Positions 1 to 6,500 of a stretch of DNA of 7,145 bases are shown in pieces; position 1 is the stretch's first letter, and each line of letters opens with the position of its first letter. This DNA is from Chryseobacterium gleum (GTDB lineage Bacteria; Bacteroidota; Bacteroidia; Flavobacteriales_D; Sanyastnellaceae), in contig CAMCYM010000086.1 in NCBI GenBank assembly GCA_945883885.1, forward strand, positions 1-7,145. Reading direction: 5' to 3'. The position numbers were made by a program, and so were the translations under genes. The notes beneath the pieces were generated by a model that was given only the letters and a program-made list of their open reading frames with translations, was not told where the DNA came from and did no database searches.

Positions 1-641
1 GCGGCGACCCAGGCGTCGTCGTGCCACATCCGGTGGAAATTCTCTTGCTTGCGCTGCATCGCTGCCGGCTCTTTCACCCAGCCGTAGTGGTGCATCCAGG
101 CGTCGACCTTCACGGCCTGCAGCGGCAGGTCGGGCGGTTTGCGGAAGCCCTGCGCGTCGCGGTAGGAGTAGATGCCGCGGCCCGGACGGATGGCGCGGAT
201 CTCGTGCCGGTACCACCCGGCACTGGCCCCTACATAGTCGTACGAACCGTAGAAATGGCGGTACTTCACGAGCAGCCCGTCCGCTTCCTCCGGGGCCGAT
301 GCCATCGCCGCGCGCAGGGCGGGCAGTCCGTCTTCGTGCAGCACTTCGTCGCCTTGGATGTACACGCACCAGTCGCTCTCGGGCGAGACCGCAGCCAGGG
401 CCTTGTCCGTTTCGATTGCAAGCACCCGTCCACCTTCGCGCAGGCTGTCGTCCCAAACCGTCTCCACCACCCGCACCCGCGGCTCCCCCATCCCCTCGAT
501 CAACCCGCGCGTCCCATCTTCGGACCGGCCGACCGCCACCACGACTTCGTCGCACAGCGGCAAGATGGAGCGGATGGCTTCGACGATGGGGTAGTCGTAC
601 CGGACGGCGTTGCGGATGAAGGTGAAGCCGGAGACGAACAT
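1..641 (-). CDS. Glycosyltransferase family 2 protein, 3' end outside window
   Basis: The frame is open from an ATG at 641-639 to the left edge (213 complete codons), so the C-terminus is missing. The N-terminus (MFVSGFTFIRNA) followed by a region rich in Val and Asp (residues 31-40, DEVVVAVGRS, then EDGT) is the usual opening of a GT-A fold family 2 glycosyltransferase, where the nucleotide-sugar binds. YIQGDE at residues 94-99 sits where the metal-binding DXD motif is expected, in a Q-G-D form; WMHHYGWVK at 182-190 resembles a conserved His/Trp segment of related enzymes. There is no signal peptide or membrane segment, so it probably acts in the cytoplasm, transferring a sugar to an unknown acceptor such as a surface glycan. 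It lies 35 bp after the DjlA-like gene with no obvious terminator between, so it is probably in the same operon. The family call is firm; donor and acceptor cannot be read from the sequence. Confidence 0.85.
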   Translation of the reverse strand, partial: MFVSGFTFIRNAVRYDYPIVEAIRSILPLCDEVVVAVGRSEDGTRGLIEGMGEPRVRVVETVWDDSLREGGRVLAIETDKALAAVSPESDWCVYIQGDEVLHEDGLPALRAAMASAPEEADGLLVKYRHFYGSYDYVGASAGWYRHEIRAIRPGRGIYSYRDAQGFRKPPDLPLQAVKVDAWMHHYGWVKEPAAMQRKQENFHRMWHDDAWVA

Positions 642-676
642 GGGCGGCGAAGTTCGCGCTTCCCTCGAAAAATTCT

Positions 677-1453
677 CTACTTGAATCCGCGGGCGGATTT
701 GATGGCTTCGTAGGCTTGCTGGACCGCCACGAACTGGGCTTGGGCGGCTTCCACGTGTTCTGGGCCGAGGTCCTGCACCTTGTCCGGATGGAACTTGACG
801 GCCAGGCGGCGGAATGCCTTTTTCACCTCTGCATCGCTGCAGCCGGGGTCGAGTTCGAGGACGGTGTAGGCGGAGGGGAGGTCCGCCGGCCGCCGGGCCG
901 CCGGGCCACCTGCCGTAAATCGGGCCTCGATGCTGTCGCGGTCGCGGGCGCTGATGCCGAGGTAGCCGGCGATGCGGCGGACTTCGTCGAGCTCGCGGGG
1001 ATCGAGTTCGCCGTCGGCGGCGGCAATGCCGTAGAGGTACTGCAGGAGGAGGAGCCGCTTCGCGTGCTCCATGTGGTGCCGGATTTGGTCCGCCACCTCC
1101 CGCACATCGATGGGCCGGTCGAGGAGTTCACGCAGGGCAAGGACGAGGGATTCCGCCTGCTTCGCGCCGTAGTTCCGGACGAGGAATTCCTTGACGTAGC
1201 CGAGCTCGGACTTCATCACGCGGTCGTCCGCGCGCATCACCGCCGCGCTCAAGACGAGCAGGGCGGCAGCGAAGTCCCCGGCGGACGTGCTGCCGGCGGC
1301 GGGCCTGCGGCGGCGCTGGGGTCCGGTGGTCGTTTCGACGCTCAGGGAAGAATCCGAGAACATCTTCCCGAAGGCGAAGCCGAGGACGCCGCCGATGGGG
1401 CCGCCGAGGGCCCAACCGACTGCCCCGCCGATCCACGGGATGAAGCGGCTCAC
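677..1453 (-). CDS. djlA: DjlA-like co-chaperone: membrane anchor, TerB domain, C-terminal J domain
   Basis: This 258-residue protein has the DjlA layout, close to the length of the E. coli protein (about 270 aa). Residues 4-31 are hydrophobic and glycine-rich (IGGAVGWALGGPIGGVLGF), resembling the glycine-zipper membrane anchor of DjlA. Residues 40-58 form a basic, Pro/Ser-rich linker. Residues about 60-180 form an all-helical TerB-type domain with acidic repeats (MRADDRVMKSE, AAADGELDPRE). Residues 194-258 are a J domain with the HPD motif at 222-224, which in this family stimulates DnaK ATPase. The protein ends just after the last J-domain helix, as DjlA does. The start is GTG: its four bases GTGA contain the htpG stop, and the next in-frame Met is residue 31, which would remove the anchor. 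The overlap suggests translational coupling to htpG. Domain assignment is secure; strict orthology to E. coli DjlA is inference, and it may be a general TerB-DnaJ protein. Confidence 0.85.
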   Translation of the reverse strand: MSRFIPWIGGAVGWALGGPIGGVLGFAFGKMFSDSSLSVETTTGPQRRRRPAAGSTSAGDFAAALLVLSAAVMRADDRVMKSELGYVKEFLVRNYGAKQAESLVLALRELLDRPIDVREVADQIRHHMEHAKRLLLLQYLYGIAAADGELDPRELDEVRRIAGYLGISARDRDSIEARFTAGGPAARRPADLPSAYTVLELDPGCSDAEVKKAFRRLAVKFHPDKVQDLGPEHVEAAQAQFVAVQQAYEAIKSARGFK

Positions 1454-3351
1454 GCGAGGTCGGCGTAGCCGGCCTCAATGAACCGCGTGAGTTCTTCTCC
1501 GGTGAGCAGGCCTTGCGAAAGCCGGGCCAGGTCGGCGGCTTTGCGGGCCGCTCGGGTCTTTGCAGCCTCGTCGTTCTCGCTCAGGAGGCGCGCTGCGAGC
1601 GGGTGGTTTGCGTTCACCGTCACGTCGTAGCTGTCCGGCAGGGCCCCGAACATCGTAAAGCCGCCCCCGCCCACGGCCTGCTGCTCCTTCATCCGGCGCA
1701 TCCACTCGGACCGCGTGATGGTCAGCGGCGCGGCCGACGGCGACATGGGTGCGAACTTGACGCGGTAGGAACCGCCGGTCGGGAAGGCCGATTCGAGCAC
1801 CGGCCGCAGCTGCTCTTGCTGCGCGTCATCGAGGGCGCTGATTTGCGCTTCTCCCGTGTCGATGAGGGTGTCGATGACCTCCGAATCCACGCGCTTGAAC
1901 TGCACGTCGGGGTGCTTTTCTTCGAGTTTGCCGACGACGTGGGAGGCCAGCGGCCCGTTCATCACGAGCACCGTGTAGCCGCGTTCGAGGGCCGGTTGTA
2001 CGAAGGCGTGCTGGGCTTCCGCGTCCGAGCAGTACGGCAGGACGACCTTGTTGTTTTTGTCTTTTTGGGCCGTCGAGACGGCCTCCATCAGCTCCTCGTA
2101 TGTGCGGCAAGTTCCGTTTACATCCTTGAACAAGAAGAACTTCTCGGCGCGTTCGGCGAATTTCTCGTCCGTCAGCATGCCGTATTCGATGAAGATGCGC
2201 AAGTCGTCCCACTGGGCCTCGAACTTCGCGCGGTCGTTCTTGAACATGGCCGCGAGCTTGTCCGCCACCTTCTTCGTAATGTGGCCGCTGATCTTCTTGA
2301 CGTTCGCGTCTTCCTGGAGGTATGAACGGCTGACATTCAGCGGGATATCCGGTGAGTCGAGGACCCCGTGCAGCAGGGTCAGGAAGTCGGGGACGATGTT
2401 CTCGACGTTGTCCGTGATGAAGACCTGGTTCGAGTACAGGTGGATCTTGTTCTTCCTGAGCTCCAGTTCTTTGCGCAGTTGCGGGAAGTAGAGGATGCCC
2501 GTCAGGTTGAACGGATAATCGACGTTGAGGTGGATGTGGAAGAGCGGATCTTCGAAGTTCATCGGGTAGAGTTCGCGGTAGAAGGCCGCGTACTCCTCGT
2601 CGCCGAGCTCCGCCGGCGCCTTCGTCCAAATCGGGTCCGTCGCATTCACCACGTCCGGCACCTCGACCTCGATTTGCTTCGCCGTGCCGTCCTCGTTCGC
2701 CTCGCCGCTGGGGTCGTCCACCCAGGTGCTGCGCGTGCCGAAGACGATTTCCACCGGCATGAACTTGCAGTACGTGTTGAGGATGCCGCGGATGCGGTCT
2801 GTTTCGAGGAACTCCTCGCTGTCGTCGGCGATGTGCAGGACGATGTCGGTGCCGGCCTCTGCCTTTTCGGCGGCATCGAGCGTGTAGTTCGGGGAGCCGT
2901 CGCAGGACCAGCGGACGGCTTCGCTGCCGGGACGCTGGCTCAGGGACAGGATTTCGACCTTGCGGGCGACCATGAAGGCGCTGTAGAAGCCGAGCCCGAA
3001 GTGCCCGATGATGGCGGTTTTCGCGTCGCCGCCGTCGTATTTCTCCAGGAATTCCGTGGCGCCGGAGAAGGCGATTTGGTTGATGTAGCGGTCGACTTCT
3101 TCGGCCGTCATCCCGATGCCGCGGTCGCGGACCGTGAGGGTGCGGGCTTCGGCGTCGAGCAGGATTTCGACCTGCGGGTTGCCGTCGATGGCAGGCAGCT
3201 CGCCGAGCGTGGCGAGGGTGCGCCGTTTGACGGTCGCGTCGACCGCGTTCGAAACAAGTTCCCGCAGAAAAATTTCGTGGTCACTGTACAGGAACTTCTT
3301 AATAATCGGGAAGATGTTCTCCGTGGAGACGTTGATGCTGCCGGTTTGCAT
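1450..3351 (-). CDS. htpG: Molecular chaperone HtpG (bacterial Hsp90)
   Basis: A full-length 633-residue Hsp90, near the usual length for bacterial HtpG. This cytosolic, ATP-driven dimeric chaperone remodels client proteins, in known cases together with DnaK and J-proteins. The GHKL ATPase motifs are intact: ELVSNAVDA (31-39) with the catalytic Glu and Mg-binding Asn, DRGIGM (76-81), and GHFGLGFYS (116-124). The middle domain carries YPFNLTGILYFP (279-290) and NVSRSYLQ (339-346), whose Arg342 matches the ATP-contacting arginine of the family. A C-terminal WMRRMKE (550-556) and a glycine/Met-rich amphipathic segment (561-568) fit the dimerisation domain. I chose the ATG at 3351-3349 because MQTGSINVSTENIFPIIKK is the typical start in this phylum. 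The frame stays open 41 codons further upstream, but that part is unlike Hsp90 and crosses the start of the divergent gene. No CIRCE operator is visible. Its stop overlaps the DjlA-like gene. Confidence 0.97.
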   Translation of the reverse strand: MQTGSINVSTENIFPIIKKFLYSDHEIFLRELVSNAVDATVKRRTLATLGELPAIDGNPQVEILLDAEARTLTVRDRGIGMTAEEVDRYINQIAFSGATEFLEKYDGGDAKTAIIGHFGLGFYSAFMVARKVEILSLSQRPGSEAVRWSCDGSPNYTLDAAEKAEAGTDIVLHIADDSEEFLETDRIRGILNTYCKFMPVEIVFGTRSTWVDDPSGEANEDGTAKQIEVEVPDVVNATDPIWTKAPAELGDEEYAAFYRELYPMNFEDPLFHIHLNVDYPFNLTGILYFPQLRKELELRKNKIHLYSNQVFITDNVENIVPDFLTLLHGVLDSPDIPLNVSRSYLQEDANVKKISGHITKKVADKLAAMFKNDRAKFEAQWDDLRIFIEYGMLTDEKFAERAEKFFLFKDVNGTCRTYEELMEAVSTAQKDKNNKVVLPYCSDAEAQHAFVQPALERGYTVLVMNGPLASHVVGKLEEKHPDVQFKRVDSEVIDTLIDTGEAQISALDDAQQEQLRPVLESAFPTGGSYRVKFAPMSPSAAPLTITRSEWMRRMKEQQAVGGGGFTMFGALPDSYDVTVNANHPLAARLLSENDEAAKTRAARKAADLARLSQGLLTGEELTRFIEAGYADLA

Positions 3352-3372
3352 GGCGATGGGTTGATGGTGCCG

Positions 3373-3394
3373 AGCCTCCGGCAAGCCGGATGCC
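3373..3394 (-). promoter_or_regulatory. Predicted hairpin with CUUG-type tetraloop in the htpG leader
   Basis: Read on the minus strand, TCCGGCTTGCCGGA (3390-3377) is a perfect inverted repeat. As RNA it gives a five-pair stem, UCCGG/CCGGA, closed by G-C around a CUUG loop, a known unusually stable tetraloop. Past one A-G mismatch the stem can extend by C-G, G-C and G-U pairs. The hairpin ends 21 nt upstream of the htpG ATG. It would be in the mRNA only if transcription starts upstream of about 3394. A regulatory role is inference. Confidence 0.4.
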
Positions 3395-3443
3395 AAACCG
3401 CACTCCGTACCCCCCGGTCTGCCATTCTGTCCCTTCGGGCTGC

Positions 3444-3456
3444 CACACCGGGTGTG
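3444..3456. promoter_or_regulatory. Perfect palindrome CACACC-G-GGTGTG, possible operator
   Basis: Two six-base arms mirror each other around a single G, ending 18 bp before the plus-strand ATG. The one-base spacer suits a dimeric DNA-binding protein better than an RNA hairpin. It lies immediately upstream of the possible -7 element, where a regulator could affect the secreted-protein gene and perhaps htpG. No regulator is identified; chance occurrence in GC-rich DNA is possible. Confidence 0.3.
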
Positions 3457-3462
3457 CCGCGG

Positions 3463-3469
3463 TATCTTG
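3463..3469 (+). promoter_or_regulatory. Possible Bacteroidota -7 element (TATCTTG)
   Basis: TATCTTG resembles the phylum's -7 consensus, roughly TAnnTTTG, with one T fewer. It ends only five bases before the ATG at 3475, so use of this box would give an almost leaderless mRNA. No convincing TTTG -33 element is seen at the expected distance upstream, so the call is weak. Confidence 0.25.
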
Positions 3470-3474
3470 CGCAC

Positions 3475-3540
3475 ATGCTGTCTCGTTCCTGTTTCGCCGC
3501 CGGGCTGCTCGTGCTCGGCCTCCTCCCGTCAGGCTTTGCC
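3475..3540 (+). other. Signal peptide of the secreted multidomain protein
   Basis: Residues 1-22 show a short n-region with Arg4, a hydrophobic core (AAGLLVLGLLP, 8-18) and small residues at -3 and -1 (Gly20, Ala22). This is a Sec signal peptidase I pattern. Cys6 is not in a lipobox, so it is not a lipoprotein signal. Export across the inner membrane followed by T9SS is inference from the domain layout. Confidence 0.8.
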
Positions 3541-6500
3541 CAAACCGAAGCCCCCGACTGGTCCGTCCTGATGCACACACCGGGCATCCACCCCGACGAA
3601 GTCCGCGCCCTCCACGACGCGTGGTGGGCCGGGCGCACCCGTCCCCAAGGCGGCGGGTGGAAACAGGTCGAGCGTTGGCTCCACAGTGCCGAAGGCCGCA
3701 CCGACGCGGACGGCGCCGCCTGGGGTGCCCGCGAAGCGCTGGACGCCGCCGCGGACGTCGCCACCTTCCGCACCTCCCGCTCCACCGCGGGCAACTGGAC
3801 CGTCTGCGGCCCCACCCTCGACGACCTGACCGACCGCAACGACATCCGCGGCGTGGGCCGCATGAACGCCATTGCCTTCCACCCGATGGATCCGAGCATC
3901 GTCTTCGCTGGGGCGCCTTCGGGCGGGCTTTGGCGGTCGTACGACGGCGGGGCTTCCTGGACCACGAACACCGACCAGTTCCCGTCGCTCGGGGTGAGCA
4001 GCATCTGCTTCGATCCGTTTGATCCGACCGTCGTGTACATCGGGACGGGGGACCGCGATGCGGCCGACAGCCCTGGACTCGGGGTGATGAAGTCGACCGA
4101 CGGTGGGTTGACGTGGGCGTTTGCCACCGAGGGCCTCGGCAACCGGGTGGTCGGTGATTTGCTGGCGCACCCGACCGAGCCCGGCGTGTTGCTTGCAGCG
4201 ACGAGCGGCGGCGTGTTCCGGTCGACGGATGCCGCAGGGAGTTGGGAGGTGGTGTCCGCGAACACCCAGAACTACAAGGACATCGCGTGGCATCCGACGG
4301 ATCCGGCGATCGTGTACGCGACGGGCCAGGGTCGGTTTTGGCGCAGCGGGGACGGCGGGCTCACGTGGACCTACATCAACGAGGGCATCGATCCCAGCAC
4401 GCGGATGGTCATTTCTGTGACCCCCGCAGCGCCCGACAACGTCTACGTCTGCTCTACAGGCACCTACGATTTCCGGGCCTTCTTCCGCTCGACCGACGGC
4501 GGCTTGAATTTCACGGAGATGAGCGACAGCCCGAACATCATGGCGTGGAGCGCTTCGGGCGACCAAGAGGGCGGACAGGCCTGGTATGACCTGTGCCTCG
4601 TCGCCGATCCGGTGGTCGCGGACCGCGTGTACGTCGGGGGCATCCGGATGAAGCGCTCGGACGACGGAGGGGCAACGTGGGTGGACATGCAGGACAGCTT
4701 CTTGCACGTGGATCACCATGCCCTCGCGGCGAATCCGCACACGGACGAAGTTTGGCTGGCGAACGACGGCGGCATCTACCGGCTGGCCGGCGGTGTGCAG
4801 TGGGCGGACATGTCGGCGGGGATTGTCACCGGTCAGATTTACAAGATAGGCCAAAGCCCATTCGCAGGCACCGACGCCATGAATGGCTACCAGGACAACG
4901 GCACGTACGCCTTCGACGGGGCCGAGTGGAGCCGCCGCTCGGGCGGCGATGGGTTTGAGAGCGCCTACGACGTGACCGACCCGGCCTGGTTCATCACGAG
5001 CTCCCAAAACGGCCGCCTCTACCGCACCGGTCCGGGCATCCAAAACCAAGGCATCGTCGCCCCGAACGAACTCGGCATCACCGAGGAAGGTGCGTGGTCC
5101 ACGCCGTTCGCGCTGGACCGCCACGACCCATCCACGCTGTTTGTGGGCCTGGTCAACGTGTGGCGCTCGCGCAACATCAAGACGGCGGTGCGCGATTCCA
5201 TCGTTTGGGAACAACTCACCACCGACCTCGGCGCCAGCCCGCTTACGTTGCACACGCTCCACCGGTCGAAGGCGGATACGAACGTGGTCTTCGTGGCAAA
5301 GGCCTCGCGGCGGCTGTACCGCTCGGTCAACGCCCTCGCCCCGTTCGCCGACGTGCAGTGGGACGATTTGAGCGACAACCTTCCGCTTTCTTCGCAGCCG
5401 GTTACGGCCCTCGAGACGGTGCAGGGCGAGGACTCCCTCGTGTACCTCGGCTTCAACAACAAGGTCTGGCGCTCGGACGACCTCGGGCTGAGCTGGACGG
5501 ACATCTCAGGCACCTTGCCGGATGTGCGCGTGAATTCGTTGTGCTACGACCTTGACGGGGCGGGCCTGTACGCGGGTACGGACCGCGGCATCTACTTCCG
5601 GGCGGACTCCATGGGGGACTGGGTGGATTTCTCGCAAGGCCTGCCGCTGACGGTGCGGGTGACGGAAATCGAACTGTATCCCGGCACGTCGCCCTCAGAT
5701 CCGCCCCGCCTACGCGCCGGAACCTATGGCCGCGGCATGTGGGAATCGGACCGCTACGGGGACTTCACGGTGCTGCCTCCGGTTGCTTGGATCGGAACGG
5801 GAGACGGAGAAACCGCGGTCTACGGGGCCTTTACGGCGGAGGTGCGTTTCCGCCGGAGCTTGGAAGAGGTGCAGGTCATGGACTTTGTGGTGGAGGATGT
5901 GGCGGTGACGAACGGTACGGTCAACGCCCTGACGCAGATCGGAACGGCGGCCTTCGCCGTCGAGGTGCAGCCCACGGCCTTCGGGCCGGTGACGCTCTCC
6001 GTGCCGGAAGGCGCAGCGGTGCTCCTCGAGGACGGCACGACGCCGAACGCGCCGTCGGACAGCCTCGTGCTGGTGTACCGCGAGGTGCCCGGGCCGCTCG
6101 GGCCTTTCGGTCCCGGGGGGGTGGGGGACGAGGCGTCGCTGGCGCTTTGGTTGCGGGCGGATGCCGGTGTGACCGGGGCGCCGGTGTCGGCGTGGCTGGA
6201 CGTGCGCTCGGGCAACGGCGCGGCGGCAGTGCAGAGTGAAATGGGCCGCCGGCCGACGTGGGAGGCGGATGGGCTCGGCGGCCGACCGGCCATCCGGTTC
6301 GACGGCGAAGACGACGCCCTCGTGGCGGCCGCGGTGCCGCTGGACCGCGCGATTTCTGCCTTCGCCGTGGCGGCGGGCGAAGCCGTGGAATGGGACGAGC
6401 ACGGCTGGATTGCCTCCGCACGCGGGGACAACGGCTACATCCTGCACCCGTGGAAGGCGTCGAGCATGTACCAAAGCGTGGTCATAGACACCGCAGGCCA

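Larger units (their letters stand above)
3352..3474. promoter_or_regulatory. Divergent intergenic region between htpG and the secreted-protein gene
   Basis: This 123-bp gap must hold the promoters for both outward-facing genes unless one lies inside a neighbour. It contains two inverted repeats (listed separately) and a TATCTTG element close to the plus-strand start. There is no Shine-Dalgarno sequence before either ATG, as is common in Bacteroidota. No HrcA/CIRCE-type repeat is present, and I see no confident -33/-7 pair for htpG. Confidence 0.6.

Noticed and set aside
647..657. Inverted repeat GCGAA-G-TTCGC between the glycosyltransferase and the DjlA-like gene
   Set aside because: The arms are only five bases with a one-base spacer. 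On the minus strand the T-run comes before the repeat, not after it, so it is not an intrinsic terminator.
21..713. Plus-strand open frame (230 codons) opposite the glycosyltransferase
   Set aside because: The minus strand encodes recognisable family 2 glycosyltransferase motifs; this frame encodes nothing recognisable and crosses into the end of the DjlA-like gene.
716..1468. Plus-strand open frame (250 codons) opposite the DjlA-like gene
   Set aside because: The minus-strand frame contains an intact J domain with HPD and a TerB domain; the plus-strand frame has no motif.
1513..2325. Plus-strand open frame (270 codons) opposite htpG
   Set aside because: It lies opposite clearly conserved HtpG middle and C-terminal sequence and has no recognisable motif.
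3431..3439. CCC-TTC-GGG mini-hairpin in the divergent gap
   Set aside because: A three-pair stem is too short to mean anything in DNA this rich in G and C.
3352..3474. N-terminal extension of HtpG by 41 residues
   Set aside because: The frame is open, but the extension is unlike Hsp90, would remove the shared promoter gap and would abut the start codon of the divergent gene. The ATG at 3351 gives the standard family N-terminus.
3529..5262. Long minus-strand open frame (577 codons) opposite the propeller region
   Set aside because: The plus strand has a signal peptide, Asp boxes and domain motifs in a continuous frame. The antisense product resembles no family I know and is rich in Arg, Val, Ala and His, as expected from the shadow of a GC-rich gene.
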